Shown here: positions 24,565-33,917 of the stretch, in pieces
How positions within the stretch are numbered: position 1 is the stretch's first letter
Layout: each line of letters opens with the position of its first letter
NCBI RefSeq assembly: GCF_036345255.1
Contig: NZ_CP107783.1
Coordinates: forward strand, 2,542,001-2,606,000
Direction: 5' to 3'
DNA length: 64,000 nt
DNA from: Streptomyces sp. NBC_00569
GTDB taxonomy: Bacteria; Actinomycetota; Actinomycetes; Streptomycetales; Streptomycetaceae
Position numbers and translations under genes: made by a program
The notes under the pieces: generated by a model
What the model saw: only the letters and a program-made list of their open reading frames with translations
What the model was told of the DNA's origin: nothing
Database searches by the model: none

Positions 24565-26714
24565 CGTGCGTCCTGTTCCGAAGGGGCGCTCAGCAGGGCG
24601 AGGCAGTCCACGGCGACGGCGCCGTCGCCGTCCGCGCCGCACAGCAGCGGGTTCACGTCGAGTTCGAGGAGGTCGTCGGCGAGGTCGGTGGCGAGCCAGG
24701 ACAGGCGGACGAGGGCGTCCGCCACGGCGTCGACGTCGCGAGCGGACGCGCCGCGCACCCCGTCGAGGACCCGTGCCGCGCGCAGCGAGCGCAGCATGCG
24801 CACCGCCCCCGCGTGGTCGACGGGGGCCACGGCGACCTGGCTGTCGTCGAGTACGTCGACGAGGACACCGCCGAACCCGGCGACCACGACGGGCCCGAAC
24901 GCGGCGTCGCGCTGGATGCCGAGGATCAGCTCGGTGCGGTCGCCGCCCGCCATGCGCTGCACGAGGAGCCGCGCGTCGCCGACGCCCTCGCGGGCCGCGG
25001 CGGCGAGGATGTCCCGCGCGGCGTCACGCACGCCGTCCGGCGTGGTCAGGCCGAGCCGCACGCCCCCCATGTCGCTCTTGTGGGCGATGTCCGCCGACAG
25101 CAGCTTGACGGCCAGGGGCCCTTCGAGGTCCGCCGCGACCCGTACGGCTTCCTCGGGGTCGCGCGCGGTGCGGGCCTGCGCGCAGTGGAGTCCGTAGGCG
25201 GCGATGAGCCGGGCGGACTCGTACTCGTCGAGCCGGGTACGGCCGTGGGCGCGGGCCTCTTCGACGATCGCGCGGGCGGCCCGCGGGTCGGTGCCCGTGG
25301 GGCGTGCGCCCGTCGGAAGGGGCGGGCGGAGACTGAAGTCGGCGAGGTGCCCGAGGGCCGCGGCGGCCCGGCCCGGGTCGCTGTAGCAGGGCACGCCCAC
25401 CTCGCGGAGCCGCTGCCGCGCCCTGCCGTTGCCACCGGTCCAGACGACGACGAGCGGCTGGTCGGTGGAGCCGTGCGCCTTCGCGATGGCGTCGGTCAGC
25501 TCGTCGATGTCGCCGTCGGCGTTACCGAGCAGCACGCCGATCATGTCGGTGCCGGGGTGTTCGAGGGCGACGTCGAGGGCGCGGCGCAGCATGTCGGGTT
25601 CGCTGACGAGCGCGGCGGTCAGGTCGACGGGGTTGCGGGGCGAACCGAACGGGGGGATGACGCCGGCCATGCGCCGCTGCCACTCCTCGTCCCAGGTGTC
25701 GACGGCGATGCCGTGGGTGGCGGCCTCGTCGGCCATGAGGACTCCGGCGCCGCCCGACAGGGAGAGGGTGGTGAGACGGCGGCCCCTGGCGCGGCGGCCG
25801 GTGGCGAAGATCTGGGCGGCGTCCAGCATGGGTTCGACGCCGCTCACGCGGGTGAGGCCGAACTGGCGTGCCGCGCCGTCGAAGACGCGGTCCTCGCCGG
25901 CCAGTGACGCGGTGTGCGACTGGGCGGCGCGGGCACCGGCGGCGGAGCGGCCCACCTTCACGGCGATGACGGGTTTGTCGGCCGCGTGCGCGGCGCGGGC
26001 CGCGTCGAGGAGTCCGGGGCCGTCGCTGACGCCTTCGAGGTAGGCGAGCAGGACCTTCGACTCGTCGGTCGCGGCGAACGCGCCGAGGAGTTCGGACACC
26101 GAGATGTCGACCTCGTTGCCGGTGTTGACGTAGTGGGCGAGGCCGATGCCGTACTGGCGCGCCTCGCTGAAGATGAACGAGCCGAAGGCGCCGCTCTGGC
26201 TGACGAACGCGACGGGGCCCGGGCGCAGTTCGATGTTCTCGTCGAGCGCCGACGTGAAGGTGGGCACGGCCCGGTCGTGGACGCTGATGAGGCCGAGGCA
26301 GTTGGGCCCGAGGACGCGGACGCCGCTCTCCTCCGCGGCGGACTTCAACTCCCGTTGCAGCACCGCGCCTTGTTCGCCGGTCTCGGCGTAGCCGGCCGCG
26401 GCGACGATCGCCACCTTGATGCCGCGGCGACCGCACGCTCGGATGCCCTCGGCCGCGTGGGCGGCGTCGAGCATGACCATCGCGAGGTCGATGTCGCCGT
26501 CGATCGCGTCGAGGGTGGCGTGGGCGGGCAGGCCCTGGACGGTGGCTCGGCGGGAGTTCACCGGCAGGATGCGGCCCGCGTATCCGAAGCGCTTGAGGTA
26601 GTCGACGGGGCGGCCCGACAGTTTTCGAGGGTTGTCGGAGGCGCCGAGTACGGCGATGGAGCGGGGGTGGAGAAGGGTGTCGACGAGGTCCGTGCGGGAC
26701 GGTTGCGCGCTCAT
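24561..26714 (-). CDS. NDP-forming acyl-CoA ligase, CoA-binding domain first
   Basis: 717 residues; makes an acyl-CoA from acid, CoA and ATP or GTP through a phospho-His. Order: CoA-binding domain (PRSIAVLGASDNPRKLSG, residues 17-110), two succinyl-CoA ligase-like domains (LGPNCLGLIS, VSQSGAFGSF), His267 in AAQSHTASLAG as the likely phosphorylated residue, then a C-terminal ATP-grasp domain from about 490 (LAVKLLSADIAHKSDMGGVRLGL). This alpha-then-beta order is the usual one; the paralogue at 53085 has it reversed. It overlaps both neighbours by 4 bp. In context it would activate the acid brought in by the upstream transporter. Confidence 0.9.
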   Translation of the reverse strand: MSAQPSRTDLVDTLLHPRSIAVLGASDNPRKLSGRPVDYLKRFGYAGRILPVNSRRATVQGLPAHATLDAIDGDIDLAMVMLDAAHAAEGIRACGRRGIKVAIVAAAGYAETGEQGAVLQRELKSAAEESGVRVLGPNCLGLISVHDRAVPTFTSALDENIELRPGPVAFVSQSGAFGSFIFSEARQYGIGLAHYVNTGNEVDISVSELLGAFAATDESKVLLAYLEGVSDGPGLLDAARAAHAADKPVIAVKVGRSAAGARAAQSHTASLAGEDRVFDGAARQFGLTRVSGVEPMLDAAQIFATGRRARGRRLTTLSLSGGAGVLMADEAATHGIAVDTWDEEWQRRMAGVIPPFGSPRNPVDLTAALVSEPDMLRRALDVALEHPGTDMIGVLLGNADGDIDELTDAIAKAHGSTDQPLVVVWTGGNGRARQRLREVGVPCYSDPGRAAAALGHLADFSLRPPLPTGARPTGTDPRAARAIVEEARAHGRTRLDEYESARLIAAYGLHCAQARTARDPEEAVRVAADLEGPLAVKLLSADIAHKSDMGGVRLGLTTPDGVRDAARDILAAAAREGVGDARLLVQRMAGGDRTELILGIQRDAAFGPVVVAGFGGVLVDVLDDSQVAVAPVDHAGAVRMLRSLRAARVLDGVRGASARDVDAVADALVRLSWLATDLADDLLELDVNPLLCGADGDGAVAVDCLALLSAPSEQDAR

Positions 26715-27859
26715 GCCCCGGCCTCCCGCAGCAGCCCCTTGCCGATGATGAGTTTCTGGATCTCGCTGGTGCCCTCGTAGATCCGGAAGAGGCGCGCGTC
26801 ACGGTAGAGGCGCTCGACGGTCGAGGCGCTCATATAGCCGCTGCCGCCGTGCACTTGGACGGCGCGGTCGACGACCCGGCACACCATCTCGCTGCAGAAC
26901 AGCTTGGCGCTGGAGGGCCCCACGCGGGTGTCGGTGCCCGCGTCGTACGCCTCGGCGGCGGCAAGCACCAGGGAGCGGCCCGCGAGGAGTTCGGCGTGCG
27001 ACTCGGCGAGGAGTTCCTGGACGAGCTGGAAGCGGCCGATGGACTCGCCGCCCTGCTCGGCGGTGACGGCGTAGCGCACGGCCTCGTCGAGTGCGCGGGC
27101 CGCGAGGCCGACGCACAGGGCCGCGATGTGCAGGCGGCCGCGCGTGAGCGAGGCCATCGCGGCACGGAATCCGGTGCCGGGCTCGCCGCCGAGGACGGCG
27201 TCGGCGGGGACCCGCGCGTCGTCGAAGTAGACCGGTGCGGTGTGGGCGCCGCGCTGGCCCATCTTGCGGTCCGGCGGCCCGATCCGTACGCCCGGCGCCG
27301 TGCTTTCCACGAGGAAGGCGGAGATCCCGCGGTGGGCCTCGGCGTCGGGGTCGGTCCGCGCGAAGACGACGAACAGGTCGGCGTGGTCGGCGTTGGTGAT
27401 GAACCGCTTGGCGCCGGACAGGACCCAGCCGTCGCCCTCGCGGACGGCGCGGGTGCGTACGCCGCTGGGGTCCGAGCCGGCGCCGTCCTCGGTGAGGGCG
27501 AACGAGGCGACCGCGGAACCGGCGGCGAGCGCGGGCAGCCAGCGCTTCTGCTGCTCGGGCGTGCCGAAGTTCACCAGGGCCTTGCCCGCGATGCCGTTGT
27601 TGGTGCCGAGCATGGAGCGGAACGCCGGTGTGGTCCAGCCGAGTTCGATGGCCAGGCGCACGTCCTGGCGCATGTCGAGGCCGAGCCCTCCGTACTCCTC
27701 TGGCAGCGCCCAGCCGAACAGGCCCATGTCGGCGGCGCCGCTCCGCAGCCGCTCGGGTATGGCGTCGCTCTGCTCGATCTCCTCCTCCAGCGGCACGACT
27801 TCACCGCGGACGAAGTCCTTCACGGTGCGTAGGATGTCCTCGAAGACATCGGAATCCAT
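26711..27859 (-). CDS. Acyl-CoA dehydrogenase
   Basis: 382 residues, FAD-dependent alpha,beta-dehydrogenation of an acyl-CoA. Family motifs: LPEEYGGLGLD, FALTEDGAGSDPSG, the FAD/Trp region GAKRFITNADHADL, VQVHGGSGYM and the C-terminal RIYEGTSEIQ, whose Glu is the usual catalytic base. ATG 27859 follows GGGAG. It is the second gene of the operon headed by an MHS transporter. Electrons would pass to an electron-transfer flavoprotein encoded elsewhere. The short region between it and the transporter (65 bp) holds nothing evident. Confidence 0.92.
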   Translation of the reverse strand: MDSDVFEDILRTVKDFVRGEVVPLEEEIEQSDAIPERLRSGAADMGLFGWALPEEYGGLGLDMRQDVRLAIELGWTTPAFRSMLGTNNGIAGKALVNFGTPEQQKRWLPALAAGSAVASFALTEDGAGSDPSGVRTRAVREGDGWVLSGAKRFITNADHADLFVVFARTDPDAEAHRGISAFLVESTAPGVRIGPPDRKMGQRGAHTAPVYFDDARVPADAVLGGEPGTGFRAAMASLTRGRLHIAALCVGLAARALDEAVRYAVTAEQGGESIGRFQLVQELLAESHAELLAGRSLVLAAAEAYDAGTDTRVGPSSAKLFCSEMVCRVVDRAVQVHGGSGYMSASTVERLYRDARLFRIYEGTSEIQKLIIGKGLLREAGA

Positions 27860-27924
27860 GGCTGTCTCCCTTGTGTCGGGGGGTGTCCGGCTCGGTATTC
27901 GGCCGCCCGTCAGCGTGCTGACCG

Positions 27925-29226
27925 TCAGAGCGCGGCGGGCTGTTGCGTGGCGTCTGCCGTCGTGGCCTCCCGCTCCTCGGCTGCCGCGGTGCGCGCGAGC
28001 AGGGCGCGGGCGCCGAAGAGCGAGAGCAGCACCATCAGGACGGCGAAGGCCACTACGGGCACGATCGATCCGGTGGCGGTGAGCAGCGCCTGCCCGATGA
28101 GGGGCGTGCCGCCGCCGAAGAGCATCCCGGCCGCGGAGTACGACACCGAGATGCCGGTGTAGCGGACGCGGGCGGGGAACGCCTGGGCGAGCATGCCGGC
28201 GAGGAGTGCGTAGAACATGACGTGCGGCAGCGTCGCGATGACCATGCCGAGCAGGGTGAGGCCGAAGCTGCGGGTCGAGATCAGCCAGAACAGCACGGGC
28301 ATGGCCGGGATCTCGAGGATCAGCAGGACGGTGACGACCTTGCGGGTGTTCCAGCGGCTGCCGAGGACGGCGCCGAAGGGCTGGGCGACGAACTGCGCGA
28401 CGGTGGCGAGCAGGATGATCGTGAGCATGCTGTCGCGGGACATGCCGAGGTCGTTGGTGGCCCAGGACAGGGCGAAGGTGTTCTTCAGGTACGAGGCGAC
28501 GTACGCGATGACGGAGGCCGCGAGCCCGAGCGCGACCGTCGTCCTGTGGGTGCGCAGCAGCTCGACGAGGGGCAGTCGTGCGACCTGTTCGGTCTGCTTG
28601 AGCCGCAGCAGTTCGGGGGATTCCTGGATGCGCATCCGCACGATCAGGCCGACGATCACGAGCAGCGCGGAGGCGAGGAAGGGCAGACGCCAGCCCCACG
28701 TCACGAAGGCGGCGTCGGGGAGCTGCGAGACGGCGGTGAAGGCGAGGACGGCGAGGATCTGGCCGGTGGGCGAGCCCTGCTGGGCGAAGGCGCCGAAGAG
28801 GAACCCGCGGCGCCGCTCGGTGTGTTCGGTCGCGATGAGGACGGCGCCGCCCCATTCGCCGCCCACGGCGACGCCCTGCACGACGCGCAGCAGCACGAGC
28901 AGGACCGGGGCCAGGACGCCGACGGTGTCGTACGTGGGCAGCAGGCCCATCCCCGCGGTGGCGACGCCCATGAGGAGAAGCGTCGCGATGAGGGTGTTCT
29001 TACGCCCGATGCGGTCGCCCAGGTGCCCGAAGACGATGCTGCCGAGGGGGCGGGCGACGAAGCCGATCCAGAACGTCGCGAAGGACGCGAGGACGCCGAC
29101 GGCGGGTGACGCCTCGGGGAAGAAAAGTTTCCCGAGGACAATCGCCGACGCGGTCCCGAATATGTAGAAGTCGTACCACTCGATGGTGGTTCCGATGAAT
29201 GCGGCAATTCCCGCCCGCCGCCCCAT
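27925..29226 (-). CDS. MFS transporter, metabolite:H+ symporter (MHS) family
   Basis: A 433-residue, 12-helix protein. The motifs IEWYDFYIFGTASAI, DRIGRKNTL and VQGVAVGGEWGGAVL are the MHS signature shared with shikimate, aromatic-acid and alpha-ketoglutarate permeases. It heads the minus-strand acyl-CoA operon, so it probably imports the substrate that the ligase activates. ATG 29226 has GAGAAG directly before it, which is close for a ribosome site. It is divergent from the LysR gene with 278 bp between; that gap is AT-rich and must hold both promoters. Confidence 0.88.
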   Translation of the reverse strand: MGRRAGIAAFIGTTIEWYDFYIFGTASAIVLGKLFFPEASPAVGVLASFATFWIGFVARPLGSIVFGHLGDRIGRKNTLIATLLLMGVATAGMGLLPTYDTVGVLAPVLLVLLRVVQGVAVGGEWGGAVLIATEHTERRRGFLFGAFAQQGSPTGQILAVLAFTAVSQLPDAAFVTWGWRLPFLASALLVIVGLIVRMRIQESPELLRLKQTEQVARLPLVELLRTHRTTVALGLAASVIAYVASYLKNTFALSWATNDLGMSRDSMLTIILLATVAQFVAQPFGAVLGSRWNTRKVVTVLLILEIPAMPVLFWLISTRSFGLTLLGMVIATLPHVMFYALLAGMLAQAFPARVRYTGISVSYSAAGMLFGGGTPLIGQALLTATGSIVPVVAFAVLMVLLSLFGARALLARTAAAEEREATTADATQQPAAL

Positions 29227-29407
29227 CTTCTCGTCTGCGACGAGTCAGCGTCTCACCCTTGCCACACTCCTTCGGGGGCAATTCGGATTCACCGAAAGCC
29301 CGTCTCACGTGGGTACTTGGGCTAATGGCGCGCTTATTGAATTCCGGCTCCATGCGGCCGTTTTCGCGTCTGATGACATTTACCGTATCACCGGATGCGT
29401 GATGCAA

Positions 29408-29422
29408 CTAACACATTGTTGG
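29408..29422. promoter_or_regulatory. Candidate LysR-type binding site
   Basis: CTAACA-CAT-TGTTGG is a near-perfect inverted repeat 82 bp before the LysR start, in the 278-bp divergent promoter region 29227-29504. LysR proteins often bind such sites to control themselves and the divergent gene. The region has no other gene. Confidence is low because short imperfect palindromes are common. Confidence 0.3.
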
Positions 29423-29504
29423 CCATCGATTTATTCGCCGGGGCGACATAATCTCGACGCGTCGGAACGAAACGGCCTCCGGCGGAGGCGGAGGGTGGAA
29501 GGGC

Positions 29505-30410
29505 ATGGAACTGCGCCGCCTGCAGGCTTTCGTCGCGGTCGCCGAGGAGCTCAGCTTCAGCCGGGCCGCGGCCCGGCTGCACATGTCGCAGCCACCCCTC
29601 TCCCAACAGATCAAGCGGCTCGAGCAGGACGTCGGCGTCGAGCTGCTGCACCGCACCACCCGCAGCGTCGAGCTCACCGCCGCCGGGGCGGCGTTCCTCA
29701 CCGAGGTGCGGTCCGCGCTCGACTCCCTGGAGGCCGCGAAGCTCGCGGCGCACCGGGCGGCGGAGGGGGTCACCGGGGTGGTGCGGCTGGCGTTCAGCGG
29801 CCCCACGTCGTATCGCGAACTCCTCGCCATCGCACGCGAGTTCAGGCTGCGGCACCCCACCGTCAGACTCGACGTCGTCGGCCCCTACTACGGTGGCGAG
29901 CTGGCCGAGCGCCTGCACCTGCGGGAGGCGGACGCGGGTCTGGTGCGGCTCCCGCTGCCGGACACCGGGCTGCGGGTGCGGGAGCTGCTGCGGCACCCGC
30001 TGGTCGCGGCCGTGCCCTCCGAACACCCGCTCGCCGCACGGGAGTCGCTGACCCTCACCGACCTGCGGGACGTGCCCTTCGTCAGCTACCCGGCCGGCCG
30101 GGGCTCGATCGTGCGGGACCTGGTGCTGTCGGCGTTCCTGGCGCAGGGCGCGACCCCGCGCATCGTCCAGGACGCGCCCGACACCCATACCCTTCTCTCC
30201 CTGGTGGGGGCGAGCGTCGGCATCGGGCTCACTCCGGACTCCGCCGGGCACCTGGCGGTGCCGGGAGTGACGCTGGTCCCGGTCCTTGACGCCCCGGCGC
30301 TCCCGCTCGGCCTCGCCTGGCGGGCGGACGACACCGATCCGGCGGTGGCAGCGCTCGTCGACCTGGTCGGCACGTTCGCCGACGGGCTCCGGGACCTGCC
30401 GGCGACGTGA
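29505..30410 (+). CDS. LysR-family transcriptional regulator
   Basis: 301 residues. The N-terminal helix-turn-helix is standard (RLQAFVAVAEELSFSRAAAR, then SQPPLSQQIKRLEQDVG). A periplasmic-binding-like effector domain follows (VRLAFSGPTSYRELLAIARE, VPSEHPLAARESLTL). ATG 29505 is preceded by a GGAGG-type site. It is divergent from the MHS/acyl-CoA operon and convergent with the CitE-like gene. It most likely controls the divergent operon. A LysR gene (RipR) also borders the itaconate genes of Pseudomonas aeruginosa, so control of the other side cannot be excluded. Confidence 0.9.
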   Translation: MELRRLQAFVAVAEELSFSRAAARLHMSQPPLSQQIKRLEQDVGVELLHRTTRSVELTAAGAAFLTEVRSALDSLEAAKLAAHRAAEGVTGVVRLAFSGPTSYRELLAIAREFRLRHPTVRLDVVGPYYGGELAERLHLREADAGLVRLPLPDTGLRVRELLRHPLVAAVPSEHPLAARESLTLTDLRDVPFVSYPAGRGSIVRDLVLSAFLAQGATPRIVQDAPDTHTLLSLVGASVGIGLTPDSAGHLAVPGVTLVPVLDAPALPLGLAWRADDTDPAVAALVDLVGTFADGLRDLPAT

Positions 30411-30439
30411 CATCGCCGGGCGCCCCCCGATCCTCCGCC

Positions 30440-31354
30440 TTACGCCGTCCCGCCCGCGGGGCAGGGGGTGAGCTCCACCCCGAGCAGCCGTCGCGCCCGC
30501 TCCTGGACCGGCTTGTCGACCATCACACCGTCGACGGCCGACACCGCGTCGCCCGCCGCGAGCACCTTCCTGGCCCAGGCCAGCTCCTCGTCCGACGGTG
30601 CGAACCCCTCGGCCACCGCGGGGAGTTGCCTCGGATGGATGCACAGTTTGCCTCCGAAGCCGAGCCGTCGGGCGTGCCGGATGTCCTGCGCGAGCGCGTC
30701 GGCGTCGTCGAGCGCGGTGGTGACGCCGTCCAGCGGGGGCGCGACACCGGCGGCGGTGCACGCCATGACCAGCCGGGACCGCGCGTACGCCAGCGCCAGG
30801 GTGTCGTCGTGGCGCACGCCCAGCTCGGTGGCGAGGTCGACGCTGCCGAACGCCGCACGGACGACGCCGGGCACGCAGCACACGTCGAGGGCGCGCTCGA
30901 TCCCGGCTGCCGTCTCGACGAGCGGGATCACGGCGCAGACCTCCGCGATCCGCGCGATCACGTCGGGGTCCTCGGCCTTGGGCAGCATCACCGGACAGCC
31001 GAACGCGGTGACGAGGTCCAGGTCGGCGTCCCACCAGGGCGTGCCGGGCGCGTTGATCCGCACCACCGCGTCCCTGCCCCGCGCGAGCCAGTCGGCGGCG
31101 TGCCGGCGGGCCGCGTCCTTGCCGTCGGCCGCGACGGCGTCCTCCAGGTCGATGATCACGGCGTCGGCCCCGGCCGCGGCCGCCTTCTCGAACCGGTCCG
31201 GACGGTGCCCCGGGGCGAAGAGCAGGCTGCGGGCGGCGGCGAGGCGGGTGCGGTCCCGGCCGAGGCGCGCGGGGTCGGCGAGTTCGGTACTCGCGGGGTC
31301 GGTACTCGCGGGGTCGGTACTCGCAGGCTCGACAGCCGTGTGCTCAGCGCTCAC
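30440..31354 (-). CDS. CitE/HpcH-family CoA lyase, candidate (S)-citramalyl-CoA lyase
   Basis: 304 residues. The CitE-like TIM barrel shows LLFAPGHRPDRFEKA, Arg in VVRINAPGT, Glu in IPLVETAAGI and Asp in FGSVDLATELG, which bind Mg2+ and the CoA-ester. CitE-like enzymes cleave malyl-, methylmalyl- or citramalyl-CoA. The neighbours (MaoC-like hydratase, family III CoA-transferase, MmgE/PrpD, acyl-CoA dehydrogenase) match the itaconate degradation gene set, where this step yields acetyl-CoA and pyruvate. The N-terminal ~30 residues contain a repeat (STDPA) from a 15-bp DNA repeat and are probably disordered. The start overlaps the MaoC-like stop by 4 bp. Confidence 0.85.
   Translation of the reverse strand: MSAEHTAVEPASTDPASTDPASTELADPARLGRDRTRLAAARSLLFAPGHRPDRFEKAAAAGADAVIIDLEDAVAADGKDAARRHAADWLARGRDAVVRINAPGTPWWDADLDLVTAFGCPVMLPKAEDPDVIARIAEVCAVIPLVETAAGIERALDVCCVPGVVRAAFGSVDLATELGVRHDDTLALAYARSRLVMACTAAGVAPPLDGVTTALDDADALAQDIRHARRLGFGGKLCIHPRQLPAVAEGFAPSDEELAWARKVLAAGDAVSAVDGVMVDKPVQERARRLLGVELTPCPAGGTA
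31285..31329 (-). repeat. 15-bp tandem repeat, three copies, inside the lyase gene
   Basis: CGGTACTCGCGGGGT repeats at 31285, 31300 and 31315 (the last copy has two changes). It encodes copies of the pentapeptide PASTD near the N-terminus of the CitE-like protein. The copy number can change without breaking the frame. Confidence 0.85.
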
Positions 31355-32253
31355 TTGAAAGTCACCTCCGCCGTCGCGTGCCGCTCGTCCCGACGCGTGG
31401 CGATCCGCAGTCCCGCCGACCCTCCGTCGTCCGCCACGTCGCCGAGCGCACAGACCTGTTCGCCGGCGAACACGGGCTTGCGGAGCCGGTAGGAGAGCGT
31501 ATGGATCTCCCGCTCCGGGGCCTCGCGCCGGGCGAGCTCCAGCATCAGCTGCACGAGGAGCGGCCCGTGGACGACGAGGCCCGGGTAGCCCTCGACGTCG
31601 CGCACGTACGGCTCGTCGTAGTGAATGCGGTGGGCGTTCGCGGTGAGCGCGCTGTAGCGGAACAGCAGGGTCGGTGAGGGGCGCAGGATCAACTGCCAGT
31701 CGGCGTCGGCCGGTTCGGCCTCACCGAGGTCGAGGCCGAAGCCCCCGCTCCGCCCCTCGTCCTCGCCCGTGCGGTAGACGAGGTCCTGCTCCTCGGTGAG
31801 CCGCGTCTCACCCTCCTGCACAATCTCATGACGGATCGTCACGAACGCCATCTCGCCGGTGCGGCCGCGCTTGATCTCGACCTTGGCGAGGGAACTCGTA
31901 CGCCGGGCGGGCACGCCCACCCGCAGCGGCGCGGTGAACTCCGCGCGGCCGCCCGCGAACATGCGCCTGCGGTCCGGGAGGGGCGGCAGGAAGTGGCCGT
32001 GCGCGGGGTGCCCGTCGGCCCCCAGCTCCCGCTGTGCGGGCCATTCGAGGAAGTGAAGCCAGTGCCACAGCGGCGGCAACGGCTCCCCCTCGGCGGCCAC
32101 GGCCGCCTCCTGGTCGAGCACCTGGCTCAGCGCGGCGACGGGCGCGGCGGCGACGGGATCGTCCAAGGTCACGGGCGCCGGCGCCCAGGCGTCCAGATAC
32201 CGTGCGAGCGCGAACTCGCCCTGGGATACGTCTGGTTGGGGCATGGTCCTCAT
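31351..32253 (-). CDS. MaoC-like two-domain hydratase, candidate itaconyl-CoA (mesaconyl-CoA) hydratase
   Basis: 300 residues. The N-terminal half (to about 160) is a FAS1-like dehydratase hot-dog domain (GRAEFTAPLRVGVPARRTSSL, IRHEIVQEGE). The C-terminal half is a MaoC-type hot dog with the hydratase motif RYSALTANAHRIHYDEPYV, whose Asp/His-type residues bind and hydrate the enoyl-CoA, and GLVVHGPLL. This layout is that of mesaconyl-C4-CoA hydratase and of Ich, the itaconyl-CoA hydratase. ATG 32253 overlaps the MFS stop by 4 bp; an inner ATG at 32244 is possible. It would feed citramalyl-CoA to the downstream lyase. Confidence 0.85.
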   Translation of the reverse strand: MRTMPQPDVSQGEFALARYLDAWAPAPVTLDDPVAAAPVAALSQVLDQEAAVAAEGEPLPPLWHWLHFLEWPAQRELGADGHPAHGHFLPPLPDRRRMFAGGRAEFTAPLRVGVPARRTSSLAKVEIKRGRTGEMAFVTIRHEIVQEGETRLTEEQDLVYRTGEDEGRSGGFGLDLGEAEPADADWQLILRPSPTLLFRYSALTANAHRIHYDEPYVRDVEGYPGLVVHGPLLVQLMLELARREAPEREIHTLSYRLRKPVFAGEQVCALGDVADDGGSAGLRIATRRDERHATAEVTFK

Positions 32254-33635
32254 TCTCCGATGCGTTGCGAAACGGGTGCCGCGGAAGCCGCCGGTGCCGC
32301 CGCCGCGTCGTGCAGGGTCTCCAGGGACCGGCCGCGGGTGTCGACACCGAAGAAGAACACGGTGGCCGTGGCGACCAGCCAGCATCCCGCGATGAACACG
32401 AACACGGCGACATAGCCGAGCCCCGGCGCGGTGTAGATCGCCGCGACGACCAGCGGCGCGATGACGTTGCCGATCCGGCCGACGCCGTTGCCGAGCCCGG
32501 CGCCCGCCGTGCGCAGGCGGGTGGGGAAGACCTCGGGGGTGTACGAGTAGAGCACCGCGATGAACGTCTGGCTGAGCGCGGCGACGAGCGTGCCGAACAC
32601 GACGACGGCCACGACGGACGAGCTGAGTCCGTACCCGATGCCGAGGACCGCCACCACGAGACCGAGCACCACCGCGAGGTGCTTGCGCGGGTAGCGGTCG
32701 ATGAACGGCCAGGCGAGGAACGCGCCGGGCACCGCCCCGATGGTGGTGACCGCGGACATGGACATGCTCTTCGCGAAGTCCTGGCCGTGGTCGGCGAGCA
32801 GCGTCGGCACCCAGGACTGGAACCCGTAGAAACCGACGAGCCCGAAGAGCCACAGGACCATGAGGGCCACGGTGTTGCGCCGCTGGCCCGCGGCGAAGAG
32901 TTCGGAGAACCGCGGCCGGTCCGCCGGCGCGGGCGGCGTGGCGAGCGCCTCCGCGGACGGCTCCCAGTCGGGCACGAAGGCGCGTGTGACCTGCACGGCT
33001 TCGGCGCTGCGGCCGCGCGCGAGGAGCCAGCGCGGCGACTCGGGCAGGCGCATCAGGAGCGGTACGAGCAGGACGCCGAGGGCGCCGATGACGAAGAGGG
33101 CGCGCCAGCCGCCGGGGTCGTCGGCGGTCAGGCCGCGGGCCGTGAACGCCACGACGGGGATGCCGATCAGGCCGGTGCCGAGCGCCGTCGCCTGGGCGCG
33201 GCCGCGGCGTGCGGCGGGGGTGACCTCGGAGAGGTAGGTGATCGCGACGGAGGTCATGGCGCCGAGGCCGAACCCGGTCGCGAAGCGGGCCGCGGCCATC
33301 GCGCCCACCCCGGTGACCAGTGCGTTGACCACGGAGGCCGCGGAGAAGAGCACCACGGACCCCGCCATGACCCGCCGCCGGCCCACCTGGTCGGCGAACC
33401 GGCCGCCGAGGATCGCGCCGGCCGCCATACCGGCGAAGCCCAGGGCGGTGACGAACGCGATGTCGTCGACGGTGAAGAGGTGCGCCCGGCGGATGGCGGG
33501 CGCGGCGAACGCGAACGTGTTCAGGTCGGCGAGGTCGAAGAAGAACATGGCGCTGACAGTGAGCAGCACCCGCCGGTGCAGGGCACCGTGCCGGGCGCCG
33601 CTGAGCGCGGCGAGCAGGGGATGCGCATCGCCCAT
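32250..33635 (-). CDS. MFS transporter, sugar-porter/AAHS-like
   Basis: 461 residues, 12 helices. Motifs: GGRFADQVGRRRVM (loop 2-3), TYLSEVTPAARRGRAQA after helix 5-6, RLPESPRWLLARGR before the central loop, and YTPEVFPTRLRTAGAG, all typical of sugar-porter and aromatic-acid (AAHS) transporters. The substrate is probably a dicarboxylate such as itaconate, judged only from the operon. ATG 33635 follows GGAGG. It is the first gene of the minus-strand operon and is divergent from the MmgE/PrpD operon across a 282-bp region containing two GCCGTACAA sites. Confidence 0.85.
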   Translation of the reverse strand: MGDAHPLLAALSGARHGALHRRVLLTVSAMFFFDLADLNTFAFAAPAIRRAHLFTVDDIAFVTALGFAGMAAGAILGGRFADQVGRRRVMAGSVVLFSAASVVNALVTGVGAMAAARFATGFGLGAMTSVAITYLSEVTPAARRGRAQATALGTGLIGIPVVAFTARGLTADDPGGWRALFVIGALGVLLVPLLMRLPESPRWLLARGRSAEAVQVTRAFVPDWEPSAEALATPPAPADRPRFSELFAAGQRRNTVALMVLWLFGLVGFYGFQSWVPTLLADHGQDFAKSMSMSAVTTIGAVPGAFLAWPFIDRYPRKHLAVVLGLVVAVLGIGYGLSSSVVAVVVFGTLVAALSQTFIAVLYSYTPEVFPTRLRTAGAGLGNGVGRIGNVIAPLVVAAIYTAPGLGYVAVFVFIAGCWLVATATVFFFGVDTRGRSLETLHDAAAAPAASAAPVSQRIGE

Positions 33636-33748
33636 GCGAGACCTCCGGGGGACAGGCGGCTGGACAGCCGGTGGACAGGTGGGTTGCCAGGTACCTGAAC
33701 GGGTGGCTGGACAGACCGATCGATGTGGCCGCCTCAATGACGGATTGT

Positions 33749-33880
33749 GCCGTACAAAACGCGGCCCAGCGTCCGCCCCGCCGGGCGTCCAGTCAACCCC
33801 CCAGGGATGAAGTTGCATGTGAAAGCTTTAAGTTGCCCTGCGGTGGCGGCATTGACGACCCCGCGATTTGGCCGTACAAA
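33749..33880. promoter_or_regulatory. Two GCCGTACAA sites in the divergent promoter region
   Basis: The 282-bp gap 33636-33917 holds no gene. GCCGTACAAAA lies at 33749-33759 and GGCCGTACAAA at 33870-33880; both are flanked by T-rich arms that make short inverted repeats (TTGT-N5-ACAA and TTTG-N6-CAAA). The second is 38 bp before the MmgE/PrpD start. The same sequence, inverted, lies upstream of the GntR gene at 37547-37556. These are probable operators of that regulator. Confidence 0.55.
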
Positions 33881-33917
33881 GTAATCACGCAGTGCAGGAC
33901 ATGTACGAAGGGAAGCC

